A stretch of 37,593 nucleotides of DNA from Paludibacteraceae bacterium (GCA_018433525.1 JAHDRA010000035.1:1-37593), one strand, 5' to 3'; shown: positions 16,007 through 25,138, numbered from the stretch's first letter. The notes: a model not told the origin generated them from the letters alone. Made by a program: numbers and translations.

Positions 16007-18736
16007 ATGAAAAAACTATTTCTGATACTTTTTGTATTCTTTTTGTGCATTCCACTTTTGATGGCAGAAACTTCCATCAAAGGAACCGTAAAGTCGGCCG
16101 ACACACAAAATCCGATTCCCGGAGTAATTGTTTCCTTAATAGGGCAGAACATTTCGACACAAACCAATGCGGAAGGTCAATTCTCTCTGAGGTTTATCGA
16201 AGCCGGCGATCAGGAAATTCGTATTTCCAAAATCGGCTATTTTACTCAAATCAAGTTAATTCATATTGAACCCGACAAGGAAAATGATTTGGGAACTTTT
16301 TATCTGCGTGAAGATGTTCAGCAACAAACAAAACAGGAAGTTGTTTTGCAATTAAGTGAAAATCAGATAGATGAAGATGAAGGTCGTGCTACTCAAAATA
16401 TATCGGCCGCTTTGTCATCCAAAGGTGATGTATATGTTTCTCAATCCAGCTTTTCTTTTAGTCCGATGCGCTTCAGAACAAGAGGATATGATGATAATTT
16501 TGAATCCACCTATATCAACGGTGTATATTTTAACAGCTTGGAAAGAGGGGGATTCAACTATTCTTCGCTGGGTGGGCTGAATGATGCCATGCGAAATCAG
16601 GATTACACCTACGGTTTTGCTCCAAATTCCTTCAGTTATGGCAATCTGGGAGGAACTACCAATATCAATACAAAAGCCAGCAACTACGCAGCCGGAACAA
16701 AAGCCAGTGTTGCCTACACCAATCGTTCCTATAAATTGAGAGGTCAGGCTACTTATGCTACCGGTTTAATGCAAAATGGTTGGGCATTTGCTGGTTCAGC
16801 TGTTGTTCGATGGGCAGACAAAGGAATTGTTGACGGCACTTTTTACAATTCGTGGGGATATTTCTTTTCTGCCGAAAAAATTCTTAACAAACAACACAGC
16901 CTGTCTTTCGTAACTTTTGGTTCTCCAACTCAACGTGCCCAACAGGGCGCCGTTACCCAGGAAGTCTTTGATTTGGCCGGTTCAATTTATTACAATCCGT
17001 ATTGGGGTTATCAGGAAGGAAAAATTCGAAATTCACGTATCGTAAAAAGTTTCGACCCAACCGCTATCCTTTCTCATGAATATAAAATCAGCAATCATCA
17101 GTTGTTGCGAACCGGATTGGCATTTCATTACAGCCTTTACAGCAACTCGGCTTTGAATTTCTACAATGCTCCTGATCCACGTCCCGATTATTATCGCAAT
17201 CTTCCGAGCTTTGTGAGTGATGATTCGTTAAAAAATGTGATTGCCAATCAATGGAAATCTGACACCAATGTTTCTCAAGTCAATTGGAGTGCTCTCTATC
17301 AAGCCAATTACAAAAACAATGTAATCAATCCCAACGGAACTGCACGATATATCGTAGAACGCCGACACAACAACCTGATGGAAGGAGCTTTGAACTCAAC
17401 CTATACCCAGCAAGTGAATAAACAGTTGAAACTTATTGCCGGAATAGAAGGTAAAATGTCGAAAGGAATGCATTACAAAACACTTGACGATTTATTGGGC
17501 GGTAATCAATGGATTGACATCGATCAGTTTTCCGAACGCGATTTCCCTTCAAATCCCGATATTATTCAGAATGATCTTAGAAACCGAAACGCTGTTATAA
17601 AGGAAGGCGACACTTTTGGTTATAACTACGATATCAATATGGCTTATGCCAATGGTTTTATTCAAAATGAATGGATACTTCCACAGTTTGATATCTATTA
17701 TGCCGCTAAACTGACCTATACGCAATTCTATCGCTACGGACACATGCAAAACGGACGTGCTCCCGAAAATTCGTACGGAAAAAGCAAAACTTGGTATTTT
17801 GTCGATCCTTCATTTAAAGCCGGTTTTACTTATAAAATTGACGGACGCAATCGTTTGTCATTCAATGGACTGATAGAAAGCAGAGCGCCGCTCGCCAGCC
17901 AAGCTTATCTTTCCGAAAGAATAAAGGATATGTTGATTCCTTATTTGCAAAGTCAGGATATTCGGTCGGCCGATATTAACTACAATTTTACCTACTCGAC
18001 CATTAGAGGAAGAATTGGCGTGTTTCAGACAAATTTATACAACACCTCCGATATGTTGGGATATTATGATGACGAATACAGAACTTTTATCAACCATGTG
18101 TTGGCAAAATCGGACAAGGTTTATAAGGGAGTCGAATTGGGAACAACGGTAAAAATCAACAGTAATTTCTCCGTTTCTTTGGCAGGAACGTACGCCGATT
18201 ATCATTATGCCAACAATGCCATCGGCGTAAAAAGTCCTGAAAACGGTGCTTTTGCCGATGTTGCCGAAACCGTTCTTACAAAAGGTTTAAAAATTGCTGC
18301 AGGTCCTCAAGCAGCCGGAAATATTACCATCGATTATTTCCATCCTAAAATGTGGTTTGCCGATGTTACCTTAAATTATTTCGACAACAATTATTTGGAT
18401 TTTGCGCCCAACCGTTTCACCGAAAACAACATGGCAAAATATACCACACCCGAAATGATGGCTGCTTTGGGCACCCAGGAAAAACTGAAAGGTGGTTTTC
18501 TGCTGGATGCTTCTGTAGGAAAGCTTATTTATTTGAAGCATCGTCGTTCTTTGAACTTTAACTTAAGCGCCAGCAACATACTGAACAATACCAAAATGAT
18601 TACCGGTGGTTATCAGCAAGCCCGCTTGCCGCTCTCCAATGGAGCCATTGACCCCACCGGTCTGAACAGATTTCCCAATAAATACTATTATGCTTGGGGC
18701 TTTAACGTGTTCTTCAATATAGGATACAAGTTTTAA
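16007..18736 (+). CDS. TonB-dependent outer-membrane receptor with carboxypeptidase-like N-domain
   Basis: This is a 909-residue outer-membrane active transporter. I start it at the ATG at 16007 because a signal peptide (MKKLFLILFVFFLCIPLLMA) begins there; 12 extra codons are open upstream. A CarboxypepD_reg-like domain follows (about 20-105: IKGTVKSADTQNPIPGVIVS, FSLRFIEAGDQEIRISKIGY), then a plug (RFRTRGYDDNFESTYINGVYF, GFAPNSFSYGNLGGTTNINT), then a long barrel ending in the aromatic strand YYYAWGFNVFFNIGYKF. It is not followed by a SusD homologue but by a DUF5689 and an OB-fold/jelly-roll lipoprotein, so it is not a classical glycan SusCD system. The substrate is unproven; the neighbouring nuclease suggests a nucleic-acid-related ligand. 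Confidence 0.92.
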   Translation: MKKLFLILFVFFLCIPLLMAETSIKGTVKSADTQNPIPGVIVSLIGQNISTQTNAEGQFSLRFIEAGDQEIRISKIGYFTQIKLIHIEPDKENDLGTFYLREDVQQQTKQEVVLQLSENQIDEDEGRATQNISAALSSKGDVYVSQSSFSFSPMRFRTRGYDDNFESTYINGVYFNSLERGGFNYSSLGGLNDAMRNQDYTYGFAPNSFSYGNLGGTTNINTKASNYAAGTKASVAYTNRSYKLRGQATYATGLMQNGWAFAGSAVVRWADKGIVDGTFYNSWGYFFSAEKILNKQHSLSFVTFGSPTQRAQQGAVTQEVFDLAGSIYYNPYWGYQEGKIRNSRIVKSFDPTAILSHEYKISNHQLLRTGLAFHYSLYSNSALNFYNAPDPRPDYYRNLPSFVSDDSLKNVIANQWKSDTNVSQVNWSALYQANYKNNVINPNGTARYIVERRHNNLMEGALNSTYTQQVNKQLKLIAGIEGKMSKGMHYKTLDDLLGGNQWIDIDQFSERDFPSNPDIIQNDLRNRNAVIKEGDTFGYNYDINMAYANGFIQNEWILPQFDIYYAAKLTYTQFYRYGHMQNGRAPENSYGKSKTWYFVDPSFKAGFTYKIDGRNRLSFNGLIESRAPLASQAYLSERIKDMLIPYLQSQDIRSADINYNFTYSTIRGRIGVFQTNLYNTSDMLGYYDDEYRTFINHVLAKSDKVYKGVELGTTVKINSNFSVSLAGTYADYHYANNAIGVKSPENGAFADVAETVLTKGLKIAAGPQAAGNITIDYFHPKMWFADVTLNYFDNNYLDFAPNRFTENNMAKYTTPEMMAALGTQEKLKGGFLLDASVGKLIYLKHRRSLNFNLSASNILNNTKMITGGYQQARLPLSNGAIDPTGLNRFPNKYYYAWGFNVFFNIGYKF

Positions 18737-18771
18737 TGAATAAAAATCATATATTTATAGATATTTAAAAT

Positions 18772-19767
18772 ATGACGAAAATGAAGAATTTTAAAATAGG
18801 TGGAATTTCCATCCTTCTGGCAGCAATTTTTACATCTTGTGCCGAAACAGATTTTGATGCAATTCCCGTCAACAAGTTGATGGGAGATTCATTGACTACT
18901 ACTTATACCATTGAACAATTGAAGAATAATTTTTTGACTTTAAACGATGCTTATTCCGATACAGTCAATTATAAAGGTGGCTTATATACAGCTGATCCCA
19001 TTCAGGCCGAATCGGACATTGTAATCAGTGGTTACATCACTTCTACTGATGTGGATGGAAATGTTTACAAGTATTTTGTTGTTCAGGAACCCGGAGCTAA
19101 CGGTCAAGCCATTAAAGTTTCGATTGATGCTTCAGGATTATCTGCAATTTATCCACTCGGACAGAAAGTATGGATTCGATGCAACGGTTTGTACATAGGA
19201 CGTTATGGAGAAGCCGAACAAATTGGTTCACGCTATGTAAACAAGGAAAGATTTAAAGTTAAAAAATCAACTGGAGATACCATTTACCGAATAGAACCAG
19301 GCCGAATGCCATTTTTGATTGCCAACGAACACATTCACGCTTACGGAATGCCTGATCCTACAGTTATTAAACCTGATACCATGACCATTGCTCAAATAAA
19401 AGCATCAAATCATACTAAACTTGTCAACAAACTGGTATGCATCAAAAATGCCTTCTTCACGGGCAAAAGTGAAGGCGATAATCTTACCGATAGCGAACTG
19501 ATTTTTGCTCCATCCACCAACGGAGCGGGTTATCCGCAATTGCGCGACATAAATGATGGTACCGGAGAAATCAGTATCGCCACCAGCGAGTATGCCAAGT
19601 TTGCAAATTATCCGTTACCTGCTTCCACATATCGTGGCGATATTACCGTTATCATAGGTTGGTATCGTAATTATACTAATGCAGCAGGCGCATGGCAGTT
19701 AACTCTAAGAACCATTAACGACCTTGGAAAAGGCTTTGAAAGTTATAAAGCAAAAATTCAGAAATAA
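18772..19767 (+). CDS. DUF5689 surface lipoprotein (OB-fold-like)
   Basis: This 331-residue lipoprotein has its signal ending in IFTSC (Cys23, or Cys20 if translation starts at the ATG at 18781). After a linker (PVNKLMGDSLTTTYTIEQLK) comes a domain with the DUF5689 pattern: an opening repeat of strands in SDIVISGYITSTDVDGNVYKYFVVQE, then IKVSIDASGLSAIYPLGQKVWIRCNGLYIGRYG, and a late segment GDITVIIGWYRNYTNAAGAWQLTLRTINDL. The strand order is OB-like, as in nucleic-acid- or ligand-binding proteins. In related genomes DUF5689 proteins are, from memory, often next to TonB receptors and secreted nucleases. It lies 35 bases after the receptor gene and is probably its surface-exposed partner lipoprotein. 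Confidence 0.82.
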   Translation: MTKMKNFKIGGISILLAAIFTSCAETDFDAIPVNKLMGDSLTTTYTIEQLKNNFLTLNDAYSDTVNYKGGLYTADPIQAESDIVISGYITSTDVDGNVYKYFVVQEPGANGQAIKVSIDASGLSAIYPLGQKVWIRCNGLYIGRYGEAEQIGSRYVNKERFKVKKSTGDTIYRIEPGRMPFLIANEHIHAYGMPDPTVIKPDTMTIAQIKASNHTKLVNKLVCIKNAFFTGKSEGDNLTDSELIFAPSTNGAGYPQLRDINDGTGEISIATSEYAKFANYPLPASTYRGDITVIIGWYRNYTNAAGAWQLTLRTINDLGKGFESYKAKIQK

Positions 19768-19793
19768 ATCCGACATTAAATTACGAAATCAAA

Positions 19794-21275
19794 ATGAAGA
19801 AATTCAATTCAAAAATAGTTTTTACGGCTTTGGCTGTGTTATTTACGGCAAGCTGTACCAATGTTGAAGATGTTTACATTGAAAAACCAACTTCAGATGT
19901 AATCTATTCCGAAACTTTTCAGAATGGTCTTGGAGATTTTAAAGCGGTAAATGTATTCGGCGATCAGGTTTGGGCCTACAACAGCAGTGGCTATGCCATT
20001 ATGACTGGATATGTCAATCCCACCAATTATGCCAACGAAGACTGGCTTATTTCTCCGGAAATAGATTTGACCAACATCGCTTCAGCTTATTTTTCATTTG
20101 ATTATGTGATGCGCTATTCAAATGATCCGGCAAACGATGCCACTGTCTGGGTATTGGCTGATCATGCATACAGCCCCGATACCTTGCCAAATGTTTCGCA
20201 ATGGGTAAAGCTCGACTTAAAACCGTTTGTCGATCCCGGAAGTTGGACTTTCAGCAATTCCAACGATATCAGTCTGAATGATTTTGTGGGAAAGAAAATC
20301 AGAATAGCATTCAGGTATATTTCTTCCGCAACAAAAGCCGGCACTTGGGAAATTAAAAATTTCACGGTAAAAAAAGGTACTGCTAAAGTAGTTGAAAGCA
20401 ATGATGGCAGCGAAGAAAAACCTTTTACCGTTAAAGAAGCCATTCAAAATCAGGCTGGAGCTTCCGCATGGGTTAAAGGATATATTGTGGGATATATTTG
20501 GTCGGGGACTCAAAATAATTATGTTTTCAGTGCTGATACCTGTACGCAGGCCACCAATATCATTTTGGCCGATACCAACGATTTGTCAGCTTTGTACGTA
20601 TCAAAAATTTTAGCTGTTCAATTGCCTGCCGGTGTTGTGCGCGATAGTCTGAACCTGAAAGATCACAAGGACAAATTTGGGAAAAACGTAACCTTGTATG
20701 GTTCGCTAACTAAATATTTTGGAATTGGCGGACTGAAATCTGTTTCCTACTACAAGCTTGAAGATGGCACCAGCGGTGGTACTAAACCCGTTAAGGCCAT
20801 TTTTAGCGAAACATTTGCAAATTCAAAAGGAGATTTCACAATAGTAGATGTTACTAAAGTTTCTGTTCTGCCTAATATTTGGGCTCACGATGCTTCATAC
20901 AAGTGTATGAAAGCTACTGCTTTTGACAACCCTACCAATTATGAATCTGAAAGCTGGCTCATTTCTCCGACCATAAATCTTTCGGGAGTAACTAATCCGG
21001 TAATGGTTTTTGATTATGTAACCAGATATTTTGCAAATCCCGCAACAGATGCAACCATTCAAGTTTCTGAAAATTATCAGGGAGGCGATCCAAGAAGCGC
21101 AACGTGGACACAAATTCCTTATCCATTTACCAATATGTCGAGCTGGACATTTGTAACAACCAATCCGATAGATTTATCGGCTTTTGCCAACAAAAATATT
21201 CGGATAGCGTTCAAATATACTTCTACCAGTACAAAAGCCGGAACTTGGGAAATTAAAAATCTGGTGATTTATTAA
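19794..21275 (+). CDS. Lipoprotein with two jelly-roll (choice-of-anchor J-like) domains flanking an OB-like domain
   Basis: This 493-residue lipoprotein (signal ending LFTASC, Cys21) has a clear three-part layout. Residues about 38-195 form a jelly-roll domain (YSETFQNGLGDFKAVNVFGDQ, EDWLISPEIDLTN, SWTFSNSNDISLNDF, KAGTWEIKNFTV). Residues about 204-325 are an OB-like domain of DUF6359 type (PFTVKEAIQNQAGASAWVKGYIVGYI, VQLPAGVVRDSLNLKDH, NVTLYGSLTKYF). Residues about 338-493 repeat the jelly roll (FSETFANSKGDFTIVDV, ESWLISPTINLSG, SWTFVTTNPIDLSAF, KAGTWEIKNLVIY). The two jelly rolls are clearly internal duplicates. Such domains bind ligands or mediate adhesion at the cell surface. It is the last gene of the receptor operon, 26 bases after the DUF5689 gene, and is followed by a terminator. 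Confidence 0.82.
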   Translation: MKKFNSKIVFTALAVLFTASCTNVEDVYIEKPTSDVIYSETFQNGLGDFKAVNVFGDQVWAYNSSGYAIMTGYVNPTNYANEDWLISPEIDLTNIASAYFSFDYVMRYSNDPANDATVWVLADHAYSPDTLPNVSQWVKLDLKPFVDPGSWTFSNSNDISLNDFVGKKIRIAFRYISSATKAGTWEIKNFTVKKGTAKVVESNDGSEEKPFTVKEAIQNQAGASAWVKGYIVGYIWSGTQNNYVFSADTCTQATNIILADTNDLSALYVSKILAVQLPAGVVRDSLNLKDHKDKFGKNVTLYGSLTKYFGIGGLKSVSYYKLEDGTSGGTKPVKAIFSETFANSKGDFTIVDVTKVSVLPNIWAHDASYKCMKATAFDNPTNYESESWLISPTINLSGVTNPVMVFDYVTRYFANPATDATIQVSENYQGGDPRSATWTQIPYPFTNMSSWTFVTTNPIDLSAFANKNIRIAFKYTSTSTKAGTWEIKNLVIY

Positions 21276-21314
21276 TACAGTTAATATAAGCGGTTAATTG
21301 TTTTTTTATTTTTG

Positions 21315-21347
21315 AAAAGCTACAGCGATAACTATCCTGTAGCTTTT
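21315..21347 (+). terminator. Intrinsic terminator of the receptor operon
   Basis: Stem arms AAAAGCTACAG (21315-21325) and CTGTAGCTTTT (21337-21347) with an 11-base loop, followed by further T residues. It lies 40 bases after the stop of the jelly-roll lipoprotein gene. Confidence 0.9.
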
Positions 21348-21380
21348 TTGGTATGTCTGGCATGTTATTAAGCTTGCAGG

Positions 21381-21977
21381 ATGCGAGTTCCGGTATGTGC
21401 CGAGTTGATAGGAAACACTAGCGAATGGCAAGGGTGTTGCGAGTAACTGCAAATCTGAAAGAAGCCATCAGCAAAGCTGACGTTTTGACGAACAGAAATC
21501 TGATAGAAGGCTCTAATGAGAGGGTAACCGAGCAATGGATTGGGAACGCCCGAAATTCAACCGTAACTCAAGATGAGTAAATCAGGCAGAACGCAGTGAA
21601 AGTTTAATACCTTATCCCGAGAGGTCTTGTAGGGTACACCAACAGTGTAAGAAATGCAACGATGTATTTTAGGCCATATAAGAAGTCAGCAGAGGACATA
21701 GTATTCTGTTGAAAAACAGAAGAAGGTCTGAATCTTTTAATTTAAGGAGCAGTTAGTTCAAAATTTGTTTTATGGAGCTGCAGCAAGAAATAACGTACCA
21801 ATACGACCTGTTTGATTCAAAGGGTCAGGATGTTATTCGTTCTTTCGCAGGGAGTGAAGCCGTAAGCGGAGCTCAGGCGATAAAGGCGTTGCAAGTAAAA
21901 GAAGCAGGAGAACAGAAACGAGCCTTAACGCAGGATTTGATGGGAGGGTGGGGGAGTAATCCCCCTACCTACTCGAT
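21381..21977 (+). mobile_element. Group II intron with internal deletion
   Basis: The segment starts ATGCGAGTTCCGG (one change from the usual GTGCGA-type 5' end), continues with GTGCCGAGTTGATAGG and AAACACTAGCG, and later has GAAGTCAGCAGAGG and CATAGTA just ahead of an open frame, as in domain I-IV of bacterial group II introns. The end folds as a domain VI hairpin. CTC (21972-21974) pairs with GAG (21944-21946), ACC (21967-21969) with GGT (21947-21949), and CCCCC (21961-21965) with GGGGG (21950-21954). A bulged A at 21971 lies 6 bases from the probable 3' end (CGAT). No domain V (catalytic GNRA-capped 34-mer) is present, and nearly all of the reverse transcriptase is missing, so the copy should be unable to splice or move alone. 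Boundaries are approximate. Confidence 0.75.
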
Positions 21978-22017
21978 CATCTTTTCGGACATAACTTGTG
22001 AAAGAGTGTCAAATTGA
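21772..22017 (+). pseudogene. ltrA: N-terminal stub of group II intron reverse transcriptase/maturase
   Basis: The frame begins MELQQEITYQYDLFDSKGQD, the typical N-terminus of one family of group II intron-encoded proteins (MELQQ, then a Phe-Asp-Ser segment). It follows that family up to ALTQDLM (codon 57, base 21942). There it jumps directly into domain VI sequence and ends 24 codons later. The reverse transcriptase, maturase and endonuclease domains are all gone, consistent with a single internal deletion. Confidence 0.7.
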
Positions 22018-22084
22018 AGTAAATAATACAAATGTCACTTTTCCAAAATCATCAGATTTTTGCTCCAAGTTGTTGAAGAAAAAA

Positions 22085-23395
22085 TTAAACGTTTTTTTTC
22101 ATGTCTTCGGCAAATTCTTTCAAGCGTTTGTCAAGGACAGGAATTTGATCTGGTCGGACAAATGAAACACATATACGTAAACCGTGATTGTCCTTACTAC
22201 CTGTAATGGAGAGTGAAATAGCACTGAGACCGTAATAAAGAAAATTCTTCATCAACTGGCTGCTCGTCATCTCCGGATAAGCCACAGTAAAATAAAAACC
22301 ATCTGCCAGCTCTTCATTTTTTTCTTTGTAAACGATGTAAAATCCATTTTTGAGAAATATTTCCTTCATTATTTTTGCTTTTTCGGCATATTCTTTCAAA
22401 GCTTCCAGAAAATTTATTTTTCCATCATTCACTGCCTTTAAAGTTGCTGCAAATGCATATTGAGCTGTGTGTGAGGTACCTGCCGTGGTAGCATAGAGCG
22501 CTCCATAAGGAATAAAATGTCCCAAAACGTCGCTGGTAAAGTAGTTTTTAAGTTCAGGATAATGACGGGTACGCAACGACTCGGAAATAATCATCATACC
22601 AATTCGCTGTCCGGCATAACTGAAGATTTTTGAAGCTGAAAGCAACAAAATGTAGTTTTCGGTATAACGAGCTACAGTTGGCTGATAAGGCGGCACACCG
22701 GGTCTACCGTAATCTTTTCTGAAATCCATGCCAAAATAAGCCAAATCTTCGACAACAATAACGTCATATTCGGTTGCCAATTCGCCTATAATTTGCAATT
22801 CTTCTTCTGTAAAATTGATCCATGAAGGATTATTGGGCGAAGAATAAGTAATGGTGCAAATATCTCCTTCTTTTAAAAATGAAGTTAATGCAGAACGAAG
22901 TCTTTCACCCCTATTTTCAAGAATGTCAAATGATTTGAATGGAAGTCCTATGAGTTGCAGTTGCGATTTGTTTACCGGAAATCCGGGATCAATAAACAAC
23001 GTACAGGGTTTATTTTTGTTGGTGCGGGCAGCAGCCAGCAAAGCGGCAAAACTTCCCTGCATGGCTCCTACGGTTGGAATGCAGTTCAAAGGAGTAACAT
23101 CAATGTCCATGAATAATTTTGCAAAACGTGCGGTTTCGTTTTTCACAAAAGGAATTCCTTCAATATCGGGATAAAGAGCAGCCAATCCCCTGTCCAATGC
23201 TTCCTTTTCAGCATCTACAGTTGTTTGCAAAGGAGGAAGACCGGGCACACCCATTTCCATGTGGATAAATTCTACATTGGTTTTTTGTTCAATTTGAGCA
23301 ACAAGTTTCCCCATTTCACGAATGGAGAGTTTATTTATATCTTCTTGTCCAAATTGCCTGAAAATCTCATCCACTAAATCTTTAGAAATTGACAT
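22085..23395 (-). CDS. PLP-dependent aminotransferase, class I/II fold
   Basis: This 436-residue fold-type I aminotransferase has the substrate/PLP motifs YSSPNNPSW (Asn189 region), VVEDLAYFGMD (Asp217 binding the pyridine nitrogen), the Schiff-base lysine in LLSASKIFSYAGQRIG (Lys256) and a terminal LRICVSFVRP carrying the carboxylate-binding Arg. It starts with a long N-terminal helix (SISKDLVDEIFRQFGQEDINKL) unlike AspC. Substrate cannot be fixed by eye; aromatic or branched-chain 2-oxo acids are likely given its place downstream of an ACT regulator and an aryl/acyl-CoA ligase gene. It is the last gene of that operon, 19 bases after the ligase. Confidence 0.87.
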   Translation of the reverse strand: MSISKDLVDEIFRQFGQEDINKLSIREMGKLVAQIEQKTNVEFIHMEMGVPGLPPLQTTVDAEKEALDRGLAALYPDIEGIPFVKNETARFAKLFMDIDVTPLNCIPTVGAMQGSFAALLAAARTNKNKPCTLFIDPGFPVNKSQLQLIGLPFKSFDILENRGERLRSALTSFLKEGDICTITYSSPNNPSWINFTEEELQIIGELATEYDVIVVEDLAYFGMDFRKDYGRPGVPPYQPTVARYTENYILLLSASKIFSYAGQRIGMMIISESLRTRHYPELKNYFTSDVLGHFIPYGALYATTAGTSHTAQYAFAATLKAVNDGKINFLEALKEYAEKAKIMKEIFLKNGFYIVYKEKNEELADGFYFTVAYPEMTSSQLMKNFLYYGLSAISLSITGSKDNHGLRICVSFVRPDQIPVLDKRLKEFAEDMKKNV

Positions 23396-23414
23396 GTTTT
23401 TTAATTTAAGACCA

Positions 23415-24713
23415 TTAAATTTTTCGATTATCTATCACTCTTACAGCTTTTCCTTCACTTCTCGGAATACTTTTCGGCTCAACAAGCGTAACTTTTACGC
23501 TCAAACCAAGTGCACTGTGAAGCGAATGTTCTATTTTTCTGGAAAGAGACATCAAATCCTTTATGGTATCTACCATTTTAGTTTCGTCCAGTTCCACTTT
23601 CAGTTCAAGAATATCGAGATTGTTTTCTCTATCAACATATAACATGTAATGTGCACTTGTTTCGCCCATTTCGAGCAGCACCTGTTCGATTTGCGATGGG
23701 AAAAGATTTACACCTCTGATAATCAGCATATCATCACTTCTACCAGTAATTTTCTTCATTCTTACCAATGTACGTCCACATTCACATCTTTCACGCGTCA
23801 GTGTGGTCAAATCGTGTGTATTGTAGCGCAACAATGGAATTCCTTCCTTAGTCAAGGTGGTGAAAACCAATTCCCCCTGTTGGCCGTCGGGTAAAGGCTC
23901 TTTGGTTTTGGGATCGACCACTTCGGGGAAAAAGTGATCTTCATGAATATGTAAACCATCATGAAACTCGCAATCATTGGCAACGCCCGGTCCCATAATT
24001 TCACTTAATCCGTAAATGTCAAAAGCTTTAATTCCCCACTTTTTTTCCAATTCAAGTCTCATATTCTCAGAAAACGGTTCCGCTCCAAATACACCCGTTT
24101 TAAGTTTCATGTCGGAGAGCGAATAACCAAATTCCGACATAGCATCAGCCAAATGAAGTGCATACGATGGAGTACAGGCTAACACAGTGGAACCAAAATC
24201 GGACATGAGTTGTAACTGCCGCCGTGTATTGCCTGCCGAAATCGGGACAACCGTACAACCTACATTTTCAGCACCGTAATGAATTCCCAATCCGCCCGTA
24301 AACAGTCCGTAACCAAATGAAACCTGAACAATATCTTCAGGCGTAACTCCCGACATGATCAGACATCGGGCAAGTACTTCCTGCCAGTTTTCAATATCTT
24401 TTTTGGTATATCCAACAGTTGTTGGTTTGCCTGTAGTACCGCTGGAAGCATGAATCCGCACAATTTCCTTCATGGGAGCAGCAAACAATCCAAATGGATA
24501 ATTGTCGCGCAAATCGGTTTTATTGGTAAAAGGTAATTTGGAAATATCATCAATAGAACGAATATCGGAAGGTCTAACACCCTTTTCATCCATTTTTTTT
24601 CGATAAAATTCCACATTTTGATAAACTTTGTTGACCAATTCTTTCAATCTTTCACTTTGCAGCTTTCGCATTTCACTGCTACTCATGCATTCGATCTCTT
24701 CGTTCCAAATCAT
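23415..24713 (-). CDS. paaK: Phenylacetate-CoA ligase-like acyl-CoA synthetase
   Basis: This 432-residue adenylate-forming enzyme activates phenylacetate or a similar aryl/branched-chain acid to its CoA thioester with ATP. The AMP-binding P-loop is HASSGTTGKPTTVGYT (88-103). Further motifs are DIYGLSEIMGPG, HIHEDHFFPEVVDP, GELVFTTLTKEGIPLLRYNTHDLT and the hinge region KKITGRSDDMLIIRGVNLFPSQIE, the standard PaaK order and length. It overlaps the ACT gene upstream by 4 bases (ATGA), so translation is coupled. In anaerobes this enzyme type often works with 2-oxoacid:ferredoxin oxidoreductases; none is encoded here. The catabolic ring-oxidation genes of the aerobic paa pathway are also absent. 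Confidence 0.92.
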   Translation of the reverse strand: MIWNEEIECMSSSEMRKLQSERLKELVNKVYQNVEFYRKKMDEKGVRPSDIRSIDDISKLPFTNKTDLRDNYPFGLFAAPMKEIVRIHASSGTTGKPTTVGYTKKDIENWQEVLARCLIMSGVTPEDIVQVSFGYGLFTGGLGIHYGAENVGCTVVPISAGNTRRQLQLMSDFGSTVLACTPSYALHLADAMSEFGYSLSDMKLKTGVFGAEPFSENMRLELEKKWGIKAFDIYGLSEIMGPGVANDCEFHDGLHIHEDHFFPEVVDPKTKEPLPDGQQGELVFTTLTKEGIPLLRYNTHDLTTLTRERCECGRTLVRMKKITGRSDDMLIIRGVNLFPSQIEQVLLEMGETSAHYMLYVDRENNLDILELKVELDETKMVDTIKDLMSLSRKIEHSLHSALGLSVKVTLVEPKSIPRSEGKAVRVIDNRKI

Positions 24714-25138
24714 AATTGTGCTTTTAAATCGGATTCGTATATGGGTTTTAATTGATATTTTTGAATTATTTCGATGGCTTTTTCGGCGTTGTCGGGACGC
24801 ATTACCAATATGGATTTGGAGCCAAAACTGAAAGCATAAATATATTCGATGGCAATTCCGTTGTCAGAAAAATGGTTCAATACCCGCGATAATGAACCCG
24901 GAACACCTTCCAGCTCGAGCGATAAAACTTCATGAATGCGAACTGTAAAATTTTCGGTGCGAAGGGCTTCGGCTGCTTTTTCAGGATCGGAAACCAGCAT
25001 TCTAAGAAGTCCAAAATCAATGCTATCGGCCAGCGTCAGGGCAATAATGTTGATGTTGTTGAGTGCCAGAACCGCTAAAATCTGATTGAGATGTCCTGTT
25101 TTGTTTTCTACAAAAACGGAAAGTTGACGGATTTTCAT
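24710..25138 (-). CDS. Tandem ACT-domain protein
   Basis: This 142-residue protein consists of two ACT domains: residues about 1-68 (IRQLSVFVENKTGHLNQILAVLALNNINIIALTLAD) and about 69-142 (VLSLELEGVPGSLSRVLNHFSDNGIAIEYIYAF). ACT domains bind amino acids to control enzymes. In Bacteroidales, stand-alone ACT pairs are frequently encoded beside paaK-like genes, suggesting an amino-acid-sensing regulator or subunit for that pathway; the ligand is not known. It is the first gene of the ACT, paaK, aminotransferase operon. The start at 25138 is supported by homology to the beginning of the ACT fold. Confidence 0.9.
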   Translation of the reverse strand: MKIRQLSVFVENKTGHLNQILAVLALNNINIIALTLADSIDFGLLRMLVSDPEKAAEALRTENFTVRIHEVLSLELEGVPGSLSRVLNHFSDNGIAIEYIYAFSFGSKSILVMRPDNAEKAIEIIQKYQLKPIYESDLKAQL

